Of a stretch of DNA of 64,000 nucleotides, positions 20,001 to 29,758 are shown in pieces (position 1 is the first letter of the stretch; the number at the start of each line of letters is the position of its first letter). This stretch comes from JAGNXB01 sp942490895 (GTDB lineage Bacteria > Bacteroidota > Bacteroidia > Chitinophagales > Saprospiraceae). The DNA is taken from positions 1 through 64,000 of the forward strand of contig CALNZC010000094.1 in NCBI GenBank assembly GCA_942490895.1. Reading direction: 5' to 3'. The notes below the pieces were generated by a model that worked only from the letters and a program-made list of their open reading frames with translations, had not been told where the DNA came from and did not search any database. The position numbers and the translations under genes were made by a program.

Positions 20001-20418
20001 CAATCCCTTCTCCGATATCATGTCCGGCATTGTGACCTTGGGCATCGGTGAAGAACCTTTGGATGATGGTGACCCGGTCAGTTGTTATTTCGACTATGAC
20101 GCCAATGGGAACAACACGGTCGACTTCGGTTTCTATGACCCGGATGTGGTCACCTCCCTGACGGATCCACGTTTAGATGAGGAATGGGTCCATCTGTTCC
20201 CGACCGTTGTTCGACAACATTTTACAATTACGAGGAACCTGGTCGGCACCTCTGTTCTTGAACTGTTCGACTCATTTGGACGAATGGTCCAGAATGAGCA
20301 TGTCAGTAACTCGGTCCATACGGTTGGCGTCGACTCCCTTCCACCGGGAATGTATGTGGTCCGGGTGACCCATCCGTCCACCAGGAAATGGAAAACATTC
20401 AAGTTGGTCAAGATGTAA
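17077..20418 (+). CDS. Very large secreted SASA-domain (CE6-like) esterase with SdrD-B-like and T9SS domains
   Basis: The start at 17077 gives a signal peptide ending in HQAHAQ; the upstream extension of the frame is repeat sequence. Residues about 40-555 are an unrecognised N-terminal region (STENVADKSFGAGYTMYAAA at its start). Residues about 560-850 are a sialate-O-acetylesterase/carbohydrate esterase 6-like domain with KVRVFILAGQSNMQGYG, holding the nucleophile serine in GQSNM, and HHFHNNALTF near the end for the Asp/His part. An SdrD-B-like beta-sandwich follows (GNRVWNDLNRNGLQEPEEPG), and the last 75 residues are a T9SS sorting domain (FPTVVRQHFTITRN to FKLVKM). It probably removes acetyl groups from an extracellular polysaccharide. 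It stands alone between a repeat gap and a recombinase remnant. Confidence 0.75.
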   Translation: MARSNSCTFHPSFLSSLYRTWIMMALVAGVGHQAHAQIVKATQSGFTWISTENVADKSFGAGYTMYAAAWPIFKAYPGPADFQTGLSSSWLTTQKLDNQPQFYTTIEGGLGWWHDTRFGTRIPKFIMGGVSYNFYAWANGPGAGRSDILPNGQRDWSTPGGKYGVAQLSNHLLWAPDGLNLAQALNGELLGYGYTPLPLTEPLANTNGTGIATGNQCWTLFLNATNFKGPATFFLPTFWTEPVLVNPALEGLMLDSRPSEPNVGFGIEHAGSPALVAQDGNGQRYARVSRLQFPANYDDQSMILGGISVYSPDALWTDLEDWFNGGPSVLPGIDTSGVLKVPFVNNGGAMAAEIKENIPNGINKDIDLTYIDNVQLNSSIMGFEYDLDAVEKTNRVIRMPEYFRLDADSLWHAVGSEVVPLSTNLTTTPVPVSPRPEKTYLTPLDPECQWQDPDSPWQKPGPVAGPFTADLGDGSTVTYYWYRFVDQPSIVHANLPEDIRTKMQERAELLHANWKHTNAYLAPPSIGRLATLDPAAIVQPPAGLEIGYVPIVTRQEKTKRKVRVFILAGQSNMQGYGAITDPENDPGTLTQIMETDSTSEWAQLGTSGNWTILDNAWLYFERNGDTIRSHVTVGQGAFAGLIGPELAFAHQLDEYYDDPVLIIKTAWGGKSLAEDFRPPSAGGTTGPFYHAIIQTVQSVTSNLGDQFPDLNDLDPELTGFAWFQGWNDGASDSFLAEYESNLHHLVSDIRTDLQQPALPVVIASSGHGGFSSIADTWVQSMQTIVSVAQEAVGCNDSLYGGWVGFVDTKPFYRDVSASPTNAIHHFHNNALTFLQIGKAMGNEMVRAINDMAFCNKDCTDPVLPDVVSIGNRVWNDLNRNGLQEPEEPGIPGVSVVLWSDSDGDGIPDWQGFGGVRVTDDQGYYRFSGLQPGNYVVFVWQVNNWGPGEPLEHFVSTNGFQPDANNDIDLDNNGSGNPFSDIMSGIVTLGIGEEPLDDGDPVSCYFDYDANGNNTVDFGFYDPDVVTSLTDPRLDEEWVHLFPTVVRQHFTITRNLVGTSVLELFDSFGRMVQNEHVSNSVHTVGVDSLPPGMYVVRVTHPSTRKWKTFKLVKM

Positions 20419-20503
20419 CCCAAGCCTGGGATATCTTCATACCGAACTTAGTGATCGAAGAGATTCGCCGGTCAATGACAGACCATCGGCTGTCCTTTTA
20501 ATC

Positions 20504-20663
20504 ATCCAGGAACTCCTGGGCCACAAGGACATCAAGACAACCTTGATCTATACCCATGTGACCATCAAGACGTTAGACACGATCAAAAGTCCATTGGATC
20601 ATCTATCTTTAGAAGGCCGCACCTGGGAAAAAACGAAAGATTGATACAGGAATGTAGCGGATA
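20504..20663 (+). pseudogene. Tyrosine recombinase 3' end, decayed (remnant B)
   Basis: The frame reads IQELLGHKDIKTTLIYTHVT, then IKTLDTIKSPLDHLSLEGRT and WEKTKD before a stop, closely matching remnant A at both DNA and protein level. It keeps the LGHK and IYTHV catalytic-tyrosine segments. Beyond the stop, ATACAGGAATGTAGCGGATATAATG still matches the end of remnant A, and the ATG inside it is the start of the next, AT-rich gene. There is no GTAC array upstream here and only the last 60 or so codons survive. Confidence 0.75.
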
Positions 20664-20665
20664 TA

Positions 20666-21331
20666 ATGAAGTTGGGCTCAATTACAAAAATGCTGATACT
20701 AACTAAAATACATGAGGCTAAGTTTATTGAAGACATGTTCGAAAATGAATACTTGTACTTCAAGAGTCTAAAAGATTTCCGTGACTACTCAAAAGACGGA
20801 ACCGGTAGACTTGATCCTCGAGAATTGAACCTTAAAAATGAGCAGTTGACAACGTTAACCGTTCAAAAGGATGATAAGGAAATCCATTTACATAAAGTCT
20901 TGAAAGGTTTTAGCGGGCAGTACATGGAACACCTGTCTGAACCAAAAATTAATTGTTGTTCATTGCACTGGATGGAACTTGAAGCTGGACAATCTCCATC
21001 GACTTTCAACGACAAACTTCTTGGAATGGGAGATAAAGCCTTGTTGATCTACGATTGGAAGAAGTTCTTTGAAATATTGGATCAATCATTAGAGAATTTA
21101 AAACTTGAGTATTCTCGGAAAAAGGTAGAATACTATAATCCAAAAACTTTTAGCGGTGACATCACACTTCATCACAAAAATGAAGAATTTAATTGGCAGA
21201 ATGAATATAGAATTCTTATTGCACCAACTGACAACAAACCTTTAAATATACCTCTAAAAGGGATGAAAGAAATTAGTTGTGTGATAGAATCAAAAGATTA
21301 TGAAAGTATCAGAATAAAAATAGAAAACTGA
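20666..21331 (+). CDS. AT-rich orphan protein, possibly DUF2971-like
   Basis: A 221-residue cytoplasmic protein with no signal peptide or membrane segment. MLILTKIHEAKFIEDMFENE, YLYFKSLKDFRDYSKDGTGR and the C-terminal EFNWQNEYRILIAP resemble the layout of DUF2971 proteins, which begin with a short helix then a strand and carry an EYR/EWR motif late, and are sometimes found near defence genes. I am not certain of the family. The ATG lies inside the closing sequence of the recombinase remnant, so this gene looks like a passenger inserted at that point. Confidence 0.5.
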   Translation: MKLGSITKMLILTKIHEAKFIEDMFENEYLYFKSLKDFRDYSKDGTGRLDPRELNLKNEQLTTLTVQKDDKEIHLHKVLKGFSGQYMEHLSEPKINCCSLHWMELEAGQSPSTFNDKLLGMGDKALLIYDWKKFFEILDQSLENLKLEYSRKKVEYYNPKTFSGDITLHHKNEEFNWQNEYRILIAPTDNKPLNIPLKGMKEISCVIESKDYESIRIKIEN

Positions 21332-21994
<663 letters not shown>

Positions 21995-23500
21995 ATGAAG
22001 GATTTTAGGAAAAATCAAATTGAGATCAGCAAAGAAGAGTTCAGACATATCGGATACAAACTTGTTGATCGGATATCTGAATTCATTGATACGATCGAAA
22101 AGCGTCCTGTCACCACGGATAGATCTCTTGAGGAACTTCGGGATCTGATAGGCCGTTCGTCCTTACCTGAAAACGGTCGTTCAGCAGACGAAATAGTCTC
22201 CTCCGCTACTGAATTGATCATCAACAATTCACTGCTGAACGGCCATCCCAAATTTTTCGGATTCATCACTTCATCCGCAGCTCCAATCGGTGCGTTGGCG
22301 GATCTGTTGGCCGCTGCAGTAAACCCCAATGTGGGTGGACAGATACTCAGCCCGATCGCAACTGAGATCGAAAAACAGACCGTTAAATGGTTGTGTGAAT
22401 TCATTGGAGTGCCTTCGAATTATGGAGGCATATTGGTCAGCGGAGGTAACATGGCCAACTTCACCGCGTTCCTGGCAGCCAGAACGGCAAAAGCTCCGAA
22501 AGCGCTGAAACAAAAAGGTCTTTTAGGGATTAAAGAAGAACTGATCGTCTACTGTTCAAAGACCACGCATACATGGATCGACAAAGCCGCTATTCTTTTT
22601 GGGCATGGTTCCGATTCCATCCGATGGATCCCAACCGATAGGTCGAACAGAATGGACAACGGTATCCTGGAACGAACGATCAAGGATGATCTCGACAAAG
22701 GATTTCAGCCCTTTTTAGTCGTTGGAACGGCTGGCGATGTAAGCACTGGTGTGGTCGACGACCTGAAGTCGGTTGCCGCCATTTGTAAAGAATACAACTT
22801 ATGGTTCCACATAGACGGTGCTTATGGCATTCCGGCAGCGGTACTACCCGAAATGAAGGGTCTATTCGAAGGTGTCTCAAGTGCTGACTCCATAGCCCTG
22901 GATCCCCATAAATGGTTGTACAGTCCATTGGAAGCCGGTTGCACCTTGGTGAAAGACCCCAAGCATCTGGTCGATACCTACAGTTCCCATCCGGAGTACT
23001 ACAATTTCAGCTTGTCCGAAGAAGGCGGATCTCAGAATTATTTCGAATACGGATTGCAGAACTCACGAGGATTCAGGGCATTGAAGGTCTGGCTTGCACT
23101 GCAACAAGTAGGTAAGAACGGCTATGTAAAAATGATCCGGGAGGATATTGAACTAGCCCGCCTGTTCCATGATCTTGCCATACAGCATCCTGAACTGGAA
23201 GCTGGAACGCACAATTTGAGCATCGCAACATTGCGCTACATACCTGAAGACCTTTCTAAAACTGCAGAGGATAATGCGGACTACCTGAACACTTTGAATG
23301 AAGCATTATTGGAGGAGCTTCAACAAGGCGGTGAGCTGTTCCTCTCGAATGCCGTAGTTTCCAAACGCTATTATTTAAGGGCTTGCATTGTGAATTTCAG
23401 GACCACCAGAAAAGATATTGAGGAAAGTATTGAGATCATCGTTCGCAATGGTCGAAGGACACACAAAACACTTCAGAACGGCCCTGATCAAAAAGAATGA
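21995..23500 (+). CDS. Pyridoxal-phosphate-dependent decarboxylase (group II, aromatic amino acid type)
   Basis: A 501-residue enzyme of the AADC/glutamate/histidine group II decarboxylase family. It shows GHPKFFGFITSSAAPIGALA, SGGNMANFTAFLAART (phosphate binding), TTHTWIDKAAILFG, the aspartate strand LWFHIDGAYGIPAAV and the PLP-lysine motif ALDPHKWLYSPLE near residue 307. The C-terminal small domain is complete, ending TTRKDIEESIEIIVRNGRR. It removes the carboxyl group of an L-amino acid; the substrate is not clear from sequence. A strong AAAGGAGG site lies 26 bases before the ATG. Confidence 0.88.
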   Translation: MKDFRKNQIEISKEEFRHIGYKLVDRISEFIDTIEKRPVTTDRSLEELRDLIGRSSLPENGRSADEIVSSATELIINNSLLNGHPKFFGFITSSAAPIGALADLLAAAVNPNVGGQILSPIATEIEKQTVKWLCEFIGVPSNYGGILVSGGNMANFTAFLAARTAKAPKALKQKGLLGIKEELIVYCSKTTHTWIDKAAILFGHGSDSIRWIPTDRSNRMDNGILERTIKDDLDKGFQPFLVVGTAGDVSTGVVDDLKSVAAICKEYNLWFHIDGAYGIPAAVLPEMKGLFEGVSSADSIALDPHKWLYSPLEAGCTLVKDPKHLVDTYSSHPEYYNFSLSEEGGSQNYFEYGLQNSRGFRALKVWLALQQVGKNGYVKMIREDIELARLFHDLAIQHPELEAGTHNLSIATLRYIPEDLSKTAEDNADYLNTLNEALLEELQQGGELFLSNAVVSKRYYLRACIVNFRTTRKDIEESIEIIVRNGRRTHKTLQNGPDQKE

Positions 23501-23620
23501 AAATTACAATAGCATCCTCTTGGCTGATATTGCTTATATTCGGAATGCCGGGTGAATTTGAGAACACGCTATACTTGAACACATTTTACTATTCAGAAGA
23601 CAAAACCTGTATCAATAATC

Positions 23621-24402
23621 ATGGGATCACAATCAATCCAGGGAAAACTTTGGGGCACAAGACCGAAAGGCTGGGCTGAAATTCAGGAACCCAAGCATAA
23701 ACCGTTATGGGAAGCCATGCTTAATGCCGCCCAAGTTGGAACAGGCACCATCTTCCTTGATGTTGGATGTGGTGCTGAAGGAGCAAGCATTATCGCACAA
23801 GAGGGTGGTGCTATTATTTATGGAATTGATGCAGCAAAAGGGTTGCTCGCCTTTGCCGAACGAAACATCCCCTGTGGAGATTTTCAAGTTGACGATATTG
23901 AAAATTTACCTTATCCCGATTCTATGTTCGATGTGGTCTTTGCGGCAAATTCAATACAATATTCAGAAGACCGGATAGCTGCTTTAAAAGAACTCGAACG
24001 AGTATGTAAACCAAATGGACGAATAGTCGCTGGTCTTTTTGGAGCACCAGAACAAGTAGACTACAGGATTATTTTTAAAGCATTGCGAGATGCAATGCCC
24101 GACGGCCCAAAGGAGGTGGCCCCTTCGAACTTTCAATGCCTGGGATGTTAGAAGAACTCTTTGCTCAAGCGGGCTTAGCGAACATAACCACTGGTGAGGT
24201 AAATTGTCCGTTTATCTACCACGATTTTACTATGTTTTGGGAAGCAAATGTTTCGGCAGGACCACTTCAGGGAATGTTACAGGTTATCACTGAAGGTGAA
24301 CTTCAAAAGGCGCTTGAAGAAGCGATTCATCCGTTCCTGCTTGATGACGGTAGCATTGTTATACAAAACAACAAGTTCAAATATGTAACGGCAAAATTAT
24401 AA
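23621..24402 (+). CDS. Class I SAM-dependent methyltransferase, frameshifted
   Basis: Frame one covers IFLDVGCGAEGASIIAQEGG (motif I of SAM binding), YGIDAAKGLLAFAER, FQVDDIENLPYPDSMFDVVF (motif IV) and LKELERVCKPNGRIVAGLFG (post-motif). At about 24110 an extra base shifts the frame; the second half continues GGPFELSMPGMLEELFAQAG and ends FKYVTAKL at 24402. The joined protein is about 260 residues, usual for the UbiE/Methyltransf_11 type. Substrate unknown. It follows the decarboxylase on the same strand by 120 bases. Confidence 0.8.
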
Positions 24403-24437
24403 TGCACAAGTGGTTGCCTAAAAAACCAAAAGGATAA

Positions 24438-27400
24438 ATGATCAGTAAAATAAGTTTGAAAAAACTACCCCCACATCTATTTATTATTCTCTTGCTAACC
24501 GCTTGCATGGACATCAACACTGGTGATCATTCCGAACCACCACCATTAGTCTCTGCCCCCAGAACAACAGCGTTGAATACAAGTGGAGGCTACACCCACA
24601 ATACGGTCACTGGTCTTGCTATTCAGCCGATCATCAATTCCCAAGGCGATACCGTGCGTACTGGTGTGCCGGTCCCGATCAAGGGCTACGTGCTAACCCC
24701 CGATAGTATCGGAGAGCCGGTCACGAGAAAGGTCGATAAGCCGCTCATCGAACACAACGAGCTGAACGTTCGGGTCATACCGAAAGACCATGAAGTGATC
24801 GTGATCAATACGGATTCATTGATCCGACTGAGCGCCAAGGACGACATAGAATGTGAGGCCTGTGTAAGTTCTATTGGCGACACCCTTCCGACCGGTGTAG
24901 CGCTTCCGGTGAAAGGCAGGGTCGTGCCGTGCATTCAGCCACAACCGGTAAAGGCCGGTGCACCGGAGTACAAGCACAGTGCATCGCTCAATATCCAGCT
25001 GTTGGGGCTCGATCAGGGCTTGGACGGATCCTACGTACGGACGATCGTAGAGGACAGCCGAGGGAATATCTGGCTCGGTTCCCAAGACGGCGGAGTAGGC
25101 CGGTACGATGGAACGACCTTCATCAACTACGGTGAAGAAGAAGGTTTGAGCAACAGTGTTTATGCCATCGTGGAAGACAAGCGCGGAAACCTGTGGTTCG
25201 CTACCAGAGACAAAGGCGTGTGCATGTACGATGGCTGGACCTATACATTCTACGGAGAGGAGGAAGGCTTGAGCAGCAACTATGTGTACTCCATGTTCGA
25301 GGACAGCAGGGGGAATATCTGGATCGGAAGTGGCGAAGGGGTCAGCAAGCTGAGCTTCCGGCATGGACCCAATGGCGGTGACGGTGTCGCGCTAACGAAC
25401 TACACATTGAAAGAAGGCTTCATCCCCAATACAGTGAGGGGCATCGCAGAAGACCACGAAGGCAATATGTGGTTCGGCTCCCGGGGTGGCGGTGTTTGTA
25501 GAATGGAAGCCGCTGCGGTCTCGCATGAGCTAGAGCCCCCCGTATTCACACACTACCAGGAAAAGGATGGATTGATAGGCCGTTACATCAACAACATGCA
25601 TGTGGACCGGCAAGGGAACATCTGGTTCGCAACGGGGGGCGACGGGCTGACCAAATTCTCCAAAGCCGTTGAGAACGGATTTGAAAAGGAATTCTTCACC
25701 AACTATACCGAAAAGGACGGCCTTGGCGGAGAGACCGTATTTGAAATTGAAGAAGAAGAGAATGGGGACCTATGGATCGGGTCCTATGGCGGCGGCATCA
25801 CAAAGCTGAGCCGCACGGTCGTTGATGGTGTTGAAGTGGAAACCTTCACGGTCCATACCGAGGACGATGGATTAAGTACGAACGAAGGCGGGCCCCATTT
25901 GGTCGACAAGGCCGGGAATATCTGGTCCATGGCATGGGGAGAGGGGGTGAGTATCATTCGGAACAGGCCCTTCAGGAACTACACCTTGAAGGATGGGCTG
26001 CCGTACGACAGGGTGTATGCTGTGGCTGAGGACAATGCCGGAGCTATTTGGGTAGGTACGGATGGTGGTGGTGCACGGAAGTTGATGCTTGGCGGAGATC
26101 GGAACGCCCAGGTTTCTTCGTACTTCAGCTACCCGACTGAAGGAGACTTGAGCAATGGAGGTTTCTACAATATCCTTAAAGACCAAACAGGTAGAATTTG
26201 GTTCGGTGACTATGCGGTAAGCGTGCTTGAACTGGGCGCACAGGCGAATAAGCGTGCGTTCGATCGTACAGAGTACGTAACCGAATACTCATACTCTAAC
26301 GACGAACTTCTGGGGGGCAGGGTCACTGCACTGATGGAAGACCACCTGGGGAATATGTGGGTAGGATCATCTAGAGGGCTTACCAAACTTATTCGCAATG
26401 GCCCGGAAAAAGGAAGCACATTTCTCTATGACGAGGAAGAAGGCCTGATCGAGGAGAATATCAATACGGTACTGGAAGATGTTGATGGAACTGTATGGAT
26501 CGGCACGGATGCGGGCCTAAGCAAGTTTGTCCTCGATGAAGAAGGAGGACCGAATGGGACGCTGACGCACTTCACCGAGAAAGAAGGTCTGTGCAATAAC
26601 ACGGTCGAGGTCTTGTTCCAAGATGGGCTGGCAACATCTGGATCGGAACAGGCGACGGATTGGATGTTCTCTGCATGACGGATGATGGTGGTAATGTCGG
26701 GGCCGAACGTGCAACGATCACCCACTATAGCACGAATGAAGGGCTGAGCCACAACGCCATCCAATCCATCATCGAGGACAACAACGGGCACATCTGGGTG
26801 GGCACGAAATCAGGCTTGAACGAGTTCGTCTTTGATGAAGGGACCAATGGCCGAACGGATGGGGCCTATGCTGCCAAAGCGATCCGACACTACGGGAAGT
26901 TCGATGGATTGAAAGGAGTCGACTTCATGAACAACAGTGTTCTCCTGGACAGCAAGGGCCGCATGTGGTGGGGCTGTACCAAGAGCCTGAACATGCTGGA
27001 CCTCGCCCAGCTCAAAACTTCACAGGAACCGCCGCGGGTCCATTTGAACAGCATCGCGATCAATGAGCAGTTCATGGACTATCACAGTTTGGTGCAGGCC
27101 GATAGCAACGGCTTCACATTCAGCGGCGCCACACCCTTCTTCAACTATCCGCAGGACCTCGTGCTGGACCACGACAAGGACCACCTGACCTTCCATTTCG
27201 CTGCCATCGATTGGAATGCTCCGCAGAAGATCCAATACAGCTACAGCTTGGCTGGCCTGAGTGACGGATGGAGCAAGGTGAGCTCGGAAGCAAAGGCGGA
27301 GTATCGGAACATTCCGCATGGCACATACACGTTTAAAGTGCGAGCGATCGGTGAAAGCGGCCAATGGAGCGAGCCTTTCGAATATGAGTTCACGGTCGAT

Positions 27401-29131
27401 CCGCCATGGTGGCATACTTGGTGGGCGCGTGGTCTATATGCTTTGATCATTCTCTTGACCATTCGATACTTCATAAAGCGACGCACCGATGCATTGAAAG
27501 AGCGTCAGCAAGAACTGGAGCATGAAGTGGAGGCTGCTACACATGAGATCCGGGAACAAAAGGATGAGGTGTTGAAACAAAAGGAATTGGCGGAAGAGGA
27601 ACGCGAAAAAGCGGTGCGCTCCGAAGCCTTCAAACAACAGTTCCTTGCCAATATGAGCCACGAGATCCGTACCCCCATGAATGCTGTAATCGGGATGACG
27701 AACCTGTTGCTGGATAAAGGACCAAGAGATGACCAGTTCAAATATCTGGATGGCATCCGGACTTCTGGAGACAACTTGCTGCACATCATCAACGATATAC
27801 TGGACCTTTCGAAGATAGAGTCTGGCAAAATGGAATTGGAGCACATCGACTTTTCCCTCAAGGCATCCATTGACCATGTAAAGAAGATCCTCGACCATAA
27901 AGCTGCAGAAAAAGGCCTGGAGCTATTAACGAACATAAAGTCTGATGTGAATGATGTGGTGATCGGAGACCCGATCCGATTGAACCAAGTCCTTATCAAT
28001 TTGACGGGTAATGCCATCAAATTCACAGAAACTGGCAGTGTCTCTATCGAAGTGTGCAAGGAGGACAGTGGCATTAAGTTCTCCATTGTGGACACAGGCA
28101 TCGGTATCCCAGAGGACAAACTCCAAGCCGTATTCGAGAATTTTACACAGGCCAACGCCTCCGATACGCGAAAGCACGGAGGCACGGGGCTGGGCTTGAG
28201 CATATCTCGTCAGTTGGTGGACATCATGGGAGGACGTATAACGGTAGAAAGCAAAGAGGGATATGGCACTACGTTCTCGTTCAACGTTGAATTGGAAACA
28301 GGTTCTACCGAACGTTTGGAGGAACGCTTAGCGCTTGACAAGGATGTGGATGGAAGCATTCTTGATGGATTGAAGATCCTGATCACCGATGACAATGAAT
28401 ACAACCGGATCGTTGCAAAGGATACTCTAATGTCCAAAGCAAATGTAGAGATCCATGAAGCGGAGGATGGACAAGCTGCGATCGACCTCGTCAGAAAAAT
28501 GCGGTTCGATGTGATCCTCATGGACATTCAAATGCCCGGCATGAACGGATTTGATGCCACACGGTACATCCGTTCCAATTTTAACAGTCCGGCAAAGGAC
28601 ACTCCCATCATTGCTTTGACAGCAAGTGTCCTCCGTACCGATCTGGACAAATGCAAGCAAGCAGGCATGGATTCGTACGTACCAAAACCATTCAAAGCAC
28701 AGCAGCTCATTACAGGAATAGCTCAAGTGCTTGGCATCCAACTCAAGGTCTCGAAGAAAGCGAACGAGAAAGGCGGTACCAACCCTCGTGTTGATCGAGA
28801 TCTTGATAACATTACGGATATGACTTATCTCCAACGTTTTTGCGAAGGTGACGAAGTGAAAATGAAGAAGTATGTCGGCATGTTCACTTCAACGGCTCCG
28901 GCACTCATTGAAAGAATAAGAACTGCATTGGACAAGAATGATCTGGAAGACCTTGCGGGTCAGGTGCATGCCTTCAAGACCAAGTGGATCATGATGGGCA
29001 TGACTATTACCAAAGACTTGGCGCTTGAATTGGAACGACAATGCCGGGAAAACGAAGATCCAAAGGGCATTACTAAGAATGCAGAATTGCTGATACAACA
29101 CATCGAAAAAGCACTAGTAGAACTCGAATAG
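24438..29131 (+). CDS. Hybrid two-component sensor kinase with beta-propeller sensor, frameshifted
   Basis: The two long frames, 24438-26678 and 26660-29131, are one gene of about 1565 codons broken by a single shift at about 26625 (the second frame would continue GNIWIGTGDGLDVL). It has a lipoprotein signal (IILLLTACMD), about 14 Reg_prop propeller blades (pattern EDxxGNIWIGSxxGGVxxY) from 24990 to 27000, a Y_Y_Y domain (YSLAGLSDGWSKVSSEAKAE), a transmembrane helix (GLYALIILLTIRYF), a coiled coil, HisKA (NMSHEIRTPMNAVIGM, histidine near 27659), HATPase_c (GTGLGLSISRQL), a receiver (DVILMDIQMPGMNGFD, Asp near 28523) and a C-terminal HPt-like bundle (QVHAFKTKWIMMGM). It lacks the AraC domain of classical polysaccharide HTCS. 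Its likely partners are the receiver and cyclase downstream. Confidence 0.88.
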
Positions 29132-29169
29132 TTGAAAATCCTATTAATTTTAGCATCAAAACACTACAT

Positions 29170-29547
29170 ATGTCACACACAGAACCAAAGAAAATCTTTA
29201 TTGTCGATGATGATGAAATGTTGACCGAAGCTCTCAAGGATTACTTGACGCGTGAAGTCCAACATGACATTCATATTTTTCATACTGGAGAGAAATGTAT
29301 CCAACACATTGGAGAAAATCCGGATATCATTATCCTCGACTTCTATCTTAACACAGTAGATCGAGATGCAAAAGATGGTTTGGAAATTCTGTCAAGAGTC
29401 CGAAAACTCGTACCCTATCAACGTTTTATTATGCTCTCCAGCCAGGAGAGTTATGGAACTGCCGCAAAAACAATCGCAAAAGGTGCGGAGGAATACGTGA
29501 TCAAAGGCGAAGATGCATTCGAAAAGATTGCGCGATTGATCCAATAG
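29170..29547 (+). CDS. Stand-alone response regulator receiver protein
   Basis: A 125-residue CheY-like protein: KKIFIVDDDEMLTEALKDYL (acidic pair), DIIILDFYLNTVDRDAKDGL (phosphoacceptor Asp, with a longer loop than usual), FIMLSSQESYGTAAKT (Ser) and EEYVIKGEDAFEKIARLI (conserved Lys). It has no output domain and starts 38 bases after the hybrid kinase, so it probably accepts phosphate from the kinase's HPt domain. Confidence 0.92.
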   Translation: MSHTEPKKIFIVDDDEMLTEALKDYLTREVQHDIHIFHTGEKCIQHIGENPDIIILDFYLNTVDRDAKDGLEILSRVRKLVPYQRFIMLSSQESYGTAAKTIAKGAEEYVIKGEDAFEKIARLIQ

Positions 29548-29654
29548 TTTCCCTGAATACATTTTTTCTTGCTCAGGCTTATAGCTAAGACTTTGACCCC
29601 TTGTTCCGTCAGTTCTTCCATGGCGAATGCTCTAGTCAAAGATTATTTAGAATT

Positions 29655-29681
29655 CAATTTTTCACCCAAGTGTAAAAATTG
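29655..29681. terminator. AT-rich hairpin, possible terminator
   Basis: CAATTTTTCAC and GTGTAAAAATTG form an imperfect stem between the receiver gene and the cyclase gene. There is no T-run, so its role is uncertain. Confidence 0.35.
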
Positions 29682-29758
29682 AGGCCATAGGAGAAATGGA
29701 GATTTACTTTGTATCAATGGTACAAATGTATCTTGGCATATAACATAACATAAACGCA

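Noticed and set aside
23497..23679. Small exported protein between decarboxylase and methyltransferase
   Set aside because: It overlaps the methyltransferase start in another frame and has no recognisable features beyond a hydrophobic stretch.
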